Positions 45,315 through 53,744 of a DNA stretch of 64,000 bases are shown here, piece after piece. The translations under genes were made by a program, and so were the position numbers. The stretch is from Cavia porcellus (taxonomy: Eukaryota; Chordata; Mammalia; Rodentia; Caviidae): assembly GCF_034190915.1 (NCBI RefSeq), contig NW_026947484.1, forward strand, positions 190,086,982 to 190,150,981, read 5' to 3'. How positions within the stretch are numbered: position 1 is the first letter of the stretch; each line of letters starts with the position of its first letter. Under the pieces are notes generated by a model, which searched no databases, was not told where the DNA came from, and worked only from the letters and a program-made list of their open reading frames with translations.

Positions 45315-45700
45315 GATTTTTATAAGATGCAGAAAACATTAGGTAATTTCCTGGCTTGAAGACTGTCAGTGGCTCCCTGTTGCCTGCAAAATGAAGTTCT
45401 ATTCTCTTAGTTTGGTAATCAAAACTCTTCCAGATGGGGCCCAGCCCAACTTTCTGCTTCCACCCACTGTTTTATACCCTCACAGGTCTTCAGCCAATCA
45501 GCTGCTTATTCTCCACCTGAAAGCAAGCCCTTCACAATGGCCCCAGTGGTTTTCCATGTGTCCCTTCTTCTGCATCTCTGCTAATGCTGTTCCCTCTGCT
45601 TGGAATCCCCACGCCTACTTTTCTACACGCAAATGTTCATTCCTCAAGGGCAAGTCCAGATATCTCCTTGCTGCAACCCAATACGGCTCCTGGGGTTCTT
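45315..45700 (+). repeat. L2 LINE 3' fragment
   Basis: The sequence order is the usual L2 one: 'GTGGCTCCCTGTTGCCTGC', 'AAATGAAGTTCTATTCTC', 'GATGGGGCCCAGCCCAAC', 'TGCTGTTCCCTCTGCTTGG' and 'GCAAATGTTCATTCCTCA'. Ancient and non-coding. Confidence 0.75.
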
Positions 45701-45921
45701 GGGATTAAGGACCATGAGAGGATGAGAAAAATAAAGAAGCGACAAAGTTCGGGTCAGGTGGAGCCCTCACCCTCCTGATGGGAGGAATGGAACTGCTCAA
45801 CCACTGTAGCCCCTTTATTTATATACTGGGAAAGATGATGTCAATTTCAGCCCCTCTGCCTAGCAACTCATTGCCTGGCAGGCCTGGCCCCTTGCCTTCT
45901 TGGTGCTGGAACAATTTGTTT

Positions 45922-45927
45922 GCATTG
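45922..45927. repeat. Provirus target-site duplication, left copy
   Basis: GCATTG directly abuts the terminal TG of the left LTR and is repeated exactly at 50992-50997. Confidence 0.95.
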
Positions 45928-46335
45928 TGTCGATGTCCGCTCCCGGCCGGCAGGAAGGACACACGACAAAGTCTGGCAGTGGACAACCTTTTCTTTTATT
46001 TTCCTTCTCCGTACAGCCTGCCCTGGGATCGCTCCCAGCCGAAGCCTCCTCTGGTCCGCTCCCCGCGGCTCCTTCTGGGCTTCTACTTCCCCCCAGGGGT
46101 GGCACCGGTATATATACGGATACAGTGTCCAATCATGTTAAAGTGAGCAAGGCAAGCTGATTGGCTAACATCATCAGTTGCCAGGCAGACTATATTGTTG
46201 AGCGGGTTGCTTACGCGGTAAGCAGGAAACTAACGTGCTCGATGGGAGGGGTAATCTACCTCAGGCTTTGCTCTTTCCTACAGGCCTCACGTCCGCCAAG
46301 TGAGGCGACCGGGCTCGGGGCTGCGGCTCCCAACA
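45928..46335 (-). repeat. 3' LTR of the provirus (408 bp)
   Basis: On the minus strand it starts TGTTGGGAGCCGCAG and ends CGACATCGACA. A GTATATATACC TATA box lies near 46112-46120, and the AATAAA polyadenylation signal is at 46005-46010. Compared with the 5' LTR it lacks a 25-bp repeat expansion between TATA and AATAAA, and has a T for C change at about 46195. Confidence 0.96.
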
Positions 46336-46349
46336 TCTCCCCCTTTTTT
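46336..46349 (-). promoter_or_regulatory. Polypurine tract, plus-strand primer site
   Basis: The minus strand reads AAAAAAGGGGGAGA and abuts the TG of the 3' LTR exactly, as expected for the second-strand primer. Confidence 0.93.
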
Positions 46350-46829
46350 ATTTTTTATGAATGTGCGCATCGTAGCCCTTCCTGGACTGGGTGCAGAGGC
46401 TTATGCCCTATGCGTAGGCCCACCGTAGGTCCTTGGCTTAGACCCTGGTCGGCCGTCCCATGGTCTGCCAAGGCCCTGAGGCCCTCGTCCTTTTTCTAGG
46501 GCCAGGCACAAACTGGACGGAACCTGGATGCACACAAGCTTGCACTCATTTCCTCTCCGTAAAGAAATCCCCTCGGAGAGAAATTTAGACCTGGGCAGCA
46601 TCTAACAGTCCAGCGGCTTACGTGCAGGATGGGGTAGGGCCTGGCTTAGGTTGAGTCGCACCGGGGGAGTACGCTCTTACCCGTCATTGACTCTCCTACC
46701 CAGCTATGTCATAATTTTTTAGAGGAGGAGTGTGGGAAGCTCACCACCCCTAGACTCGGTCGTAGGCTAGGCGAGCGAGCCATGCATATGCCTGAGGATC
46801 TTCTTGTCCATTTCGGGCTACCGCTATTT
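46350..46829 (-). other. Spacer between pol and 3' LTR, no env
   Basis: This 480-bp stretch between the pol stop and the polypurine tract has no envelope-like frame: no signal peptide, furin site or transmembrane domain. Absence of env is the rule in IAP-type elements. Confidence 0.8.
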
Positions 46830-48752
46830 CTATTCATCTTGTTGGTTGGTCTGTGATGGATCTCCGGTAGGGCAGGTCTGATCTTCAGTCGAGGGCTTTG
46901 TCGCCCGTGTCAGTCTCTCCGGTATCCACAGTGGTTCTCGTCCCGGTTCCTGTGGGAAAACACAAACCGCGCCTCGGTTCCAGCTGACCACTGGATCCGG
47001 GCCCATCCATTGTCCTGTTAGGACATCTTTCCACTTCACCCACCCTTTATGGTTGGGGGAAGGGTTGCAGTGCTCCACGGCTGGGGAGCAATTATCATTA
47101 TTTAAATTTAAAAAATTGTGTGTGAATAGTGCCATGGATAATCGTGCCTTTGGGGCCAGGCCTTGGCCTACTCCCCCTTTTTGTTTTTGTAAAATTTCTT
47201 TGAGGCTTCTATGAGCCCTCTCAATGATTCCTTGACCTTGGGGATTGTATGGGATACCATGTTTTAATTGAACCTCCATCATTTTGCAGAACTCATTGAA
47301 GGCTTTGCCTATATAGGCTGGTCCATTATCAGTTTTTAATATTTTTGGTTTGCCCCATGCGGCCCAAGCCGCCAGGCAATGATTGATCACATTAGACACT
47401 TTTTCACCTGTTTCTGCTGTTGCGAATATGACGTGAGAACAGGTGTCTGTGGAAACATGAACATATTTAAGAGTTCCAAACTCCTGTATATGTGTGATGT
47501 CCATCTGCCAAACATCACCAGGGATCAAACCTCGAGGGTTTACTCCCATCGGTATGGCAGGTTTGTATGTGGCACAGGAGTCACATAGTCGCACGATATC
47601 TCGTGCATCTGCTCTGGAAACATGGAAATGGTTTGCTAGTGTCCTGGCATTGACATGAAACTTATCATGGAAGGCACGGGCTCGCTCGATTGGTGTTAGT
47701 AAGGTAAAAATCCATAACGGGCGAGTGGCAGTATCAGCAGCCGCATTCCCCTGTGCCATGGGCCCCGGCAGGGATGTATGTGCTCTTATGTGGGTGGTGA
47801 AGACCTTATGGTGTCTGTTCTGAAGCAATGTCTGGATAGACAGGAACAGTCCAGCCACTGTGGAAGTGGATCTAATTAAACCGGCAGTCTCAAGCACTTG
47901 TATAGCATTGACCACATACCTAGAATCGGAGACAATGTTAATGGCTTCTGAGAACCGTTCAAGAATCATTTTAACGATCTGCAGTTCCACCACCTGAGGC
48001 TGATCTGGTTCAAATTGTATGGTAACCGGGGGCTTGCCTAGGATCACATAGGCGCCTATCCCCGTCTTGGAGCCATCTGTGTATATTGTAGTTGCTGGGA
48101 CTAATGGCTCAGAGGCAGTAACCTTTGGAAAAATTATAGGGTGCTGAGTGACAAATGACAAGATAGGGTCTTTAGGGTATTGATTGTTTATATCCCCATG
48201 GAAAACACATCTCAGAATGGCCCATGTATCTATGCAGGCAGCCAGGGTCTTGATCTGGCTGGCGGTATAGGGTACTCGGATGGCTTGTGGTCCTGAGCCA
48301 AAATGTTGGACAGCTCTATCATGCGCTTCAAGGGCCAATGAAGCGACTGCCTCCGGGTAATGCTCTATGACTTTTGCAGGTGAGACCTTAGGGTGTATCC
48401 ACAGTAATGGTCCTTTCTGCCAAATCACCGCTGTAGGCTGTAGACTAGTCTGTAGCAAACAGACATCAAAGGGTCGCCCTGGTTCAATTCTGTGTAAGGT
48501 AGCCCCACCTAAGGCTTTTTCCACTCTCTGTAAGGCAGCTCTTGCCTCAGGAGTGAGCCTCCTGTGGGAGGCTATATCTGGGTCTCCCTTCAGAAGGTCG
48601 AACAGGGGTTTGAGATCTGAATTTGGTATATGTAAATATGGCCTAATCCAATTAATGTCTCCCAATAGCTTTTGCATGTCATTTAGGGTCCTAACGCCAT
48701 CCGTCCTAATGGTGACCTTCTGTATAAGTCTGGAGGCGACACTGAGGTCCAC
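46830..48752 (-). pseudogene. pol: pol remnant: end of RT, RNase H and integrase
   Basis: A continuous 640-codon frame with no stop. Residues ~1-85 are the RT thumb/connection part (LLGDINWIRPYL). Residues ~220-345 are RNase H with its acidic set: D226 in YTDG, E257, D276 in SDSRY and D340. Residues ~360-395 are the integrase zinc-binding region (paired H, then C390 and C393). Residues ~410-515 are the integrase core, with D418, D475 and E511 in D,D-35-E spacing; a C-terminal DNA-binding-like part with WKDVLTGQW follows. The listed first codon is GTG, not a start. The frame is open back to the gag frameshift site and begins in pro-frame dUTPase-like sequence (GSAGVDLS), so expression would need a -1 shift from gag. 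RT fingers/palm and most of protease are missing, so it is a broken gene. Confidence 0.9.
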
Positions 48753-50359
48753 ACCTGCTGACCCAGGGGTGGCCCTTGTTGAAGGCTGCCATCCTGAGCT
48801 GTCCTGTCTCTGGGGCGGGGGCCCGCCTGTGAAGGGGGCCCCCTCTGGCCGTTTTTTGGCTCTCTAGCATCTTGTCCACAAATACGGTTGCCCTGAGCAT
48901 CAAAGACCGACCTACACTCCTCAGCTTTGTGTGATCCCTTTTTGCATCGCCCACAAACATATGGTTCTTCATTCCTAGGGCGAGGCCTAGCATCTGCATT
49001 GTTTGGGCAATGACGTTTAATGTGTCCTGGCTCCCCGCAGGCAAAACACCCTTTAGCCTTACATTCCCCTTCTAACCCGCGAGGTCCCCTCTGCTGTACA
49101 GCCGCGGCCAGGAGAGCAGCCACTCCCGAGTTGGAGAGCGGCCCCCCTATCTCTCTGTATATCCTAATCCAGGCGTTGAGGTCCTTGTTCTTATGAGGAG
49201 CTATCGCTGCCTTGCACTCCTTTGTACATTGCTCAAAAATCAGCTGCCTTACCAGCGGTCGAGCCACTCCCGGATCAGGAAATATCTTATCGGCAGCATC
49301 TTGCATTCGGGCCACAAAGTCAACAAATGGCTCTGTGGTACCCTGAATTATTTTTGAAAGACACAAGGAGGCTGTTCCGGCACCACTCACCTGCTTCCAG
49401 GCGCGGAGCCCTATGGCATTGATTTGTTCATAGACAGCGCCGGGGAACTGAGTCTGATCATCAGCGTGCCGACCTTCTCCCATAAGCATTTCTTTGTTCC
49501 ACCCCCGGTTTCCCCGATTGGCGTTTCTCTCAGCCTGCTCTGCAGAGAACTCTGCGTACCAGGCTCGCCAATCCAGGTAACTACCCGAGGGCAGACACGC
49601 CTTTGCCAGCTGAATCCAGTCCGCGGGGGTGAGGGGCCCAGAAGACAGATTCTCCAGCATGGCAATGGTGTAAGGCGCAGTCGGCCCAAAGGTTGTAACT
49701 GCATTTTTAAGTTCTCTAATCTGCTTTATCTCAAAAGGCTCCCATGCATTGCGTCCCTGGCCCATAGCTACTTGTACAGGAAATATCCCGTAGGGGCCAC
49801 TATCTATCCCAGGTGGATGTACCTCATGAGACAAGCGTCCCCCCTGCCAAAGCCGCCTGTAAAAATACCGACCCGCCGGCGGCGGAGCATAAGACGGCGG
49901 CCGTGATTGGGCGGAAAATGGGGGCCCGTGCATCACTTCCTGTTCTGGCGAAAGGGGAGGGAGCTCCCAGGCGGCCGCCTCGTGGCGAGGGATCGCCTCC
50001 CTCTCGCGCCGGGGAGCGCTCAGGAGCTCTCTACTCCTCCGCAGACCAGGTTGAGCAGAGCGCAATTCGCGGCGCAACGCTGGAAAAGAACCCTGTGACT
50101 CCTTATCGAGCGACTTGGGCTCCTGACAGCTGGTCTCTTTGGCCTCCTTGCCATTCAACTTTCCCTCGTCCTCGGAGTCAGACGACTCCGAGGCTAGAGC
50201 CCCGTCCTCCTCCTTAGCATCCTTGTTCCCCTTGACGGACCCCTCTCGGGAGCTCCCCGACTGGGCCTGCTCAAATACCCTGCGTACTTTTGTAAGCTCT
50301 TGAGAGCTTTCTCCACAACCACCCTCGCTCTTAGTGTTGCTACCTAGCATGTTTCCCAT
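48683..50359 (-). CDS. gag: gag polyprotein, open reading frame intact
   Basis: A 558-codon frame, ATG at 50359, about 200 nt downstream of the 5' LTR. It begins Met-Gly but lacks Ser/Thr at position 6, so N-myristoylation is uncertain. An acidic, Ser-rich matrix-like part covers residues 1-100. A PPSY late-domain motif (PPxY) is at 154-157, capsid-like sequence follows, and the major homology region is at about 339-358 (QGTTEPFVDF). Two CCHC zinc knuckles lie at 438-451 and 469-482. The -1 frameshift heptamer is at codons 501-503, and about 55 gag-frame codons follow before the stop. The deletion falls inside this last part, so the extreme C-terminus is probably not native. Gag would assemble particles on intracellular or plasma membranes; which one cannot be read here. 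No internal stops, consistent with young age. Confidence 0.92.
   Translation of the reverse strand: MGNMLGSNTKSEGGCGESSQELTKVRRVFEQAQSGSSREGSVKGNKDAKEEDGALASESSDSEDEGKLNGKEAKETSCQEPKSLDKESQGSFPALRRELRSAQPGLRRSRELLSAPRREREAIPRHEAAAWELPPLSPEQEVMHGPPFSAQSRPPSYAPPPAGRYFYRRLWQGGRLSHEVHPPGIDSGPYGIFPVQVAMGQGRNAWEPFEIKQIRELKNAVTTFGPTAPYTIAMLENLSSGPLTPADWIQLAKACLPSGSYLDWRAWYAEFSAEQAERNANRGNRGWNKEMLMGEGRHADDQTQFPGAVYEQINAIGLRAWKQVSGAGTASLCLSKIIQGTTEPFVDFVARMQDAADKIFPDPGVARPLVRQLIFEQCTKECKAAIAPHKNKDLNAWIRIYREIGGPLSNSGVAALLAAAVQQRGPRGLEGECKAKGCFACGEPGHIKRHCPNNADARPRPRNEEPYVCGRCKKGSHKAEECRSVFDAQGNRICGQDAREPKNGQRGPPSQAGPRPRDRTAQDGSLQQGPPLGQQVWTSVSPPDLYRRSPLGRMALGP
48817..48857 (-). promoter_or_regulatory. 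gag-pro -1 ribosomal frameshift signal
   Basis: On the minus strand the slippery heptamer A AAA AAC (48857-48851) is in the correct register with gag codons AAA AAC. A 7-nt spacer follows, then a perfect 8-bp GC stem (48843-48836 with 48824-48817) around an 11-nt loop. Slippage by -1 enters the frame that continues into the pol remnant. The layout is that of betaretroviral gag-pro shifts. A pseudoknot is possible but unproven. Confidence 0.85.
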
Positions 50360-50378
50360 CTTTTAATATGTTACTCAC

Positions 50379-50558
50379 CGCGTGAGGCCCAAGGAATCCG
50401 CCACTTACGCGTGAGCCTGAGGGGAGTCTAAAAGCCCTGTAGGTGCGCGCCACCCAGAGCCCAGGCTTATCCCCAACTCACCTGTCTCGCAGCTCTGTAC
50501 TGGAGCGTTGTCCGCTGTCACGTCTCGGGGGTGATCAGTCCCCGGGCGGGCCTCCAAA
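50379..50558 (-). other. Proviral leader with canonical splice donor
   Basis: This untranslated leader between the 5' LTR and gag contains CAG|GTGAGT, with the intron side starting at 50481 going left. A second GTGAGT (50378-50373) lies just before gag. The presence of a donor in an element without env is noted. Confidence 0.7.
50539..50556 (-). promoter_or_regulatory. Primer-binding site
   Basis: Two bases after the 5' LTR the minus strand reads TGGAGGCCCGCCCGGGGA. It starts with TGG, the complement of tRNA CCA, and is 18 nt long by convention. It implies a tRNA ending CCTCCA. I could not match the rest confidently to one tRNA, so the primer is left unassigned. Confidence 0.75.
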
Positions 50559-50991
50559 TGTCGATGTCCGCTCCCGGCCGGCAGGAAGGACACACGACAA
50601 AGTCTGGCAGTGGACAACCTTTTCTTTTATTTTCCTTCTCCGTACAGCCTGCCCTGGGATCGCTCCCAGCCGAAGCCTCCTCTGGTCCGCTCCCCGCGGC
50701 TCCTTCTGGGCTTCTACTTCCGGGCTTCTACCGGGCTTCTACTTCCCCCCAGGGGTGGCACCGGTATATATACGGATACAGTGTCCAATCATGTTAAAGT
50801 GAGCAAGGCAAGCTGATTGGCTAACATCATCAGTTGCCAGGCAGACTATACTGTTGAGCGGGTTGCTTACGCGGTAAGCAGGAAACTAACGTGCTCGATG
50901 GGAGGGGTAATCTACCTCAGGCTTTGCTCTTTCCTACAGGCCTCACGTCCGCCAAGTGAGGCGACCGGGCTCGGGGCTGCGGCTCCCAACA
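50559..50991 (-). repeat. 5' LTR of the provirus (433 bp), antisense promoter
   Basis: Minus-strand LTR from TGTTGGGAGCC (50991) to CGACA (50559). The TATA box GTATATATACC is near 50763-50773 and AATAAA at 50636-50641. Between them is a 25-bp expansion of a 'GTAGAAGCCCGG'-type unit absent from the 3' LTR. Its transcription would run left, away from SHB. The LTR is CpG-rich. Confidence 0.96.
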
Positions 50992-50997
50992 GCATTG
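50992..50997. repeat. Provirus target-site duplication, right copy
   Basis: GCATTG adjoins the CA/TG terminal of the 5' LTR and matches 45922-45927 exactly. Confidence 0.95.
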
Positions 50998-51659
50998 CTT
51001 GCTTTGGTCTCTCTGGTTTTTCTGGGCTGGCCTTGCTTTAGCTACACCAATGTGATCAATCTCCAGCTTCAATGGCTCCCTCACCTCCTTTGTAAGGATA
51101 CTCCATGACCTCGCGCTTCCGAATCACTTTCCCTTTCCCATGACTCCATAGCCCCCGTCCCTCGTTCTGCCTGGTCTTTCTCTTGCCCTGCCTTGTAAGA
51201 TTGTTCATGAGAAACAGAATGGCTATCTGAATCTTTGCTGTGTCTCCAGGGTCTGAAAGTAACAGTTGGCAGACTGGACAGAATGATGTTTCCTAGAAAT
51301 CCTAGAAGTCTGTTGGCTTGGTGGTCCCTACCTTTGGCTTCTACAAATGGCATTATTTTCCTTCAGGTACTGCAACAAGGTGCAAAGAAAGGAGCCACCA
51401 TGTTCCTGCCCGGGAGGAGCTCCTGGTCTGTGATGAGAAGGAAAGGCAACCAGACCAACACCGCCAACCTTCTGAACAAGGAAATCGAGTGGGTCACAGG
51501 GAGTGAACAGAAAAAGAGCAATGAGCATGGTTTATTTACAGCACCACAGAATATTGGACTTGTGATGTCAAGAGACTCTGTACCAGGCTAGTTGTGCATC
51601 TGTCATTTTTGTTGTACTGTGGACTGAACTCAGGTCCTTCACCATCAAACTTTGTCTTT
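50998..51659. other. Intergenic sequence, nothing recognised
   Basis: Overlapping open frames at 51081-51591 have no recognised domain. Confidence 0.4.
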
Positions 51660-51775
51660 GTTTTGAGATAAGGTCTAAGTTAATTGTCGTTCAGGCTAGC
51701 CTTGAATCTGCAGTCCTCCTGCCTCAGCCTCCCAGAGTGCTAATAATACAAGCATGCGCCATCATGGCAGGATCA
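51660..51775 (-). repeat. B1-like SINE
   Basis: Reversed B1: 'TTTGAGATAAGGTCTAAG', 'GGCTAGCCTTGAATCTGC', 'CCTCAGCCTCCCAGAGTGC' and 'GCGCCATCATGGCAGG'. Confidence 0.8.
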
Positions 51776-52782
51776 CATTGCCATTTGACTCAATCTCTCC
51801 CCTTTACCGTTCCCATTTTTCCATGGGCTAACCCTCCATAGCACTCTGATCCTTTTTCTAGAAGCCTGGCTCCCCAAACCTTTGGGCACAATTGCTTCTT
51901 CTACTTTGCCACAGGAGGATTTTTGGAATTTTTTTTTTCTCTCTCTCTGTTTCCTTTCAGAATGATTATTTCTGACTCAGTCTTGGAGGGTATGCCTCTA
52001 CATGTTCTCAAAGGAAAACATCCATGGGGTTCTTGCCTGCTTGAAGTAAATACCACCTTAAGCTAGCCACCCCATCTGTAAACTGGGAATAACACCAGAT
52101 TGCAGGGATTTGGAGGGGGGGCTAATTATATAGAGACGGTTTAGGAGCTGAGTAGATACACAAGCACTCTGGAAGTTCTTGGCATAATACTATAGCATTA
52201 CAATAATTCTGGCTTGCAAATTATAGCCCAGCAGAGGCATCACGTGGGAAAGCGGCTCTGACCCCATGGCCTGCTGAAAGTGAAATGGAAAAAGTAAGTC
52301 GTGAAATAGAACTTCTCTTTCTACATCTGCAGAAAGGGCAGAGATAACTCTCCCATGTGCTGCCCATATGCAGGGAATAAGCGTCCAGATCCTGGAGAGG
52401 ACTTTCTTGCCCCAGGTGGCCTGGCTGGCTGCCAGGACCTAGCTGCTCCTCCTTTCCAGCCCAGAAGGAAAGGGAAGGAGCTGAACAGGATTCCTTGTTG
52501 GTGTTGCTTAAGATGAGAATGTCCTTGCCTTTCAGGTTTGCTGTTGGGGCCTCTATGCAGGACAATTAAGTGCTTATGTAGCACAGCAGAGGGTAATTTG
52601 ATAAAGTCTAGGAAAACCCAAAATAAATTGCTCTCAGTTTCTGAGTGTTTTCCCTATTCCTAGGCCCCTTCCCCCTTAATATTACTTCCTTTAAATGCTT
52701 GACTAGATCCCTGGTAAGAACAAGTTGGTGACATAAGAGACAGGTGCTGGTCACAAAGGCGATTTAGAAAATTCAACTGGCC
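51776..52782. other. Intergenic sequence, no gene seen
   Basis: Minus-strand frames at 52221-52584 are unrecognised. The last 15 bases are one copy of the 5S pseudogene duplication. Confidence 0.4.
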
Positions 52783-52869
52783 GTCTTGGCCATGCCTCCC
52801 TGAATACACAGTGTCCTCTGATCTTCGAAGTTAACCAAGGTCAGGCCTGGTTAGTACTTGGATGGGAGA
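52783..52869 (+). pseudogene. 5S rRNA retropseudogene, 3'-truncated
   Basis: The first ~87 nt of vertebrate 5S rRNA are recognisable: 'GTCTTGGCCATGCCTCCCTG' for the 5' end, a decayed 'TCTGATCTTCGAAGTTAACC', then a perfect 'GGTTAGTACTTGGATGGGAG'. The last ~33 nt are absent and there is no A tail. The flanks AAAATTCAACTGGCC (52768-52782) and AAAGTTCAGCTGGCC (52869-52883) match at 13 of 15 positions, indicating target-site duplication by L1-type retroposition. The internal promoter is mutated, so it is not a functional 5S gene. Confidence 0.88.
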
Positions 52870-52883
52870 AAGTTCAGCTGGCC

Positions 52884-53744
52884 ATAGAGGACAACAGTCC
52901 TGTCTGACCAGAGGCAAATAGCTTGATTCCAGTGGAATATTTGCTGCCACTCTTGCTGGCTCTGCTTTGTGGCTGACAGAGCTTCTCTTCATGGTGAGGC
53001 CCAGGTTGGCCTCCTGTTTCTGCCATTTTTTGGCTATTTTGGGGTCAGAGAGAGAGACAGACAGACAGACAGACAAACAGACCACAAGAGCGCGCAGTAG
53101 TTCTGGTCTAATTCTGGTCCTCAGCTCCCAGGCCCTCAAACAGAGTAACCTCCAACTCTCGCAGGCCCTTTGCCCTGTTGACGCCCCAAACACTACTGTT
53201 CCACAGGAAACTGGAAAAACAAAGTGTCCCGTCTATAATGTACACACAGCAGGTGTGGGTATTGTTCCAGGAAATCAATTTCTTAAGAGAATTTCTCAGC
53301 TCTACGTACCCACGTCTTAGGGTGAAGCCACTTTCTTGGAGCTTGCCTAATCAACGCTCAGGAAGCAACTACCTCATTTTCAGGCATGATTTTGGTTACA
53401 ACGGGGAGCATACCGTCTCCCCGGGTGCAGATCCTGGGGAAAGCTACCCTGCACACGTGGTGCCCCTCCTTTATCTTGGGTTTTCTCACTTTTGTCTAGT
53501 CACCAAATAGTATCAAGTGGCACCGTTATGGTGTCACCAGATTCAAGAACTGGCATCCAGCCCCATCTATGTGACCTCGAGCTCTCTGTTTCTCTGCCTG
53601 TAAAATGAAACTTCAGGGTTAAATGAGCCTTGCCAGTTCCTGCAACCTTAGGCGTCAAACGTTCTCACAGCTCGCTTTGCCAGATTGGCAGTGAAGAGGG
53701 TTAAAGCCCCGACTTCCTCAGAGGTGAAAAGGTAAGCAAACATT
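52884..53744. other. Upstream flank of SHB, MIR relic, GACA repeat
   Basis: A (GACA)n run at about 53056-53078 and a plus-strand MIR relic at about 53545-53640 ('CTATGTGACCTCGAGCTCTC', 'CTGCCTGTAAAATGAAA'). No gene. Confidence 0.5.

Larger units (their letters stand above)
45928..50991 (-). mobile_element. Young IAP-like (class II) endogenous provirus
   Basis: A 5064-bp provirus with all structural landmarks in order on the minus strand: LTR, primer-binding site, leader with splice donor, gag, a pro-frame remnant joined to the late part of pol, polypurine tract, LTR. It is flanked by perfect 6-bp duplications GCATTG (45922-45927, 50992-50997). The LTRs differ by one substitution and one 25-bp length change, so the insertion is recent. 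Gag with a major homology region and two CCHC knuckles, 6-bp duplication, absence of env and LTR ends TGTTGGGAGCC all resemble rodent intracisternal A-particle elements. An internal deletion removed most of protease and the front of RT, so the copy is non-autonomous. It is antisense to SHB and about 4 kb upstream of its start codon. Confidence 0.95.

Noticed and set aside
46350..46829. Possible env remnant
   Set aside because: No signal peptide, cleavage site or membrane-spanning segment could be seen. Simple spacer as in env-less elements.
48706..49044. 112-codon third-frame minus-strand ORF within gag
   Set aside because: It overlaps gag and the start of the pol frame in the remaining register and has no retroviral domain of its own.
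49424..49906. 160-codon plus-strand frame across the provirus
   Set aside because: It is antisense to the long gag frame, which has clear retroviral motifs. Other plus-strand frames at 47379-50217 are likewise shadows.
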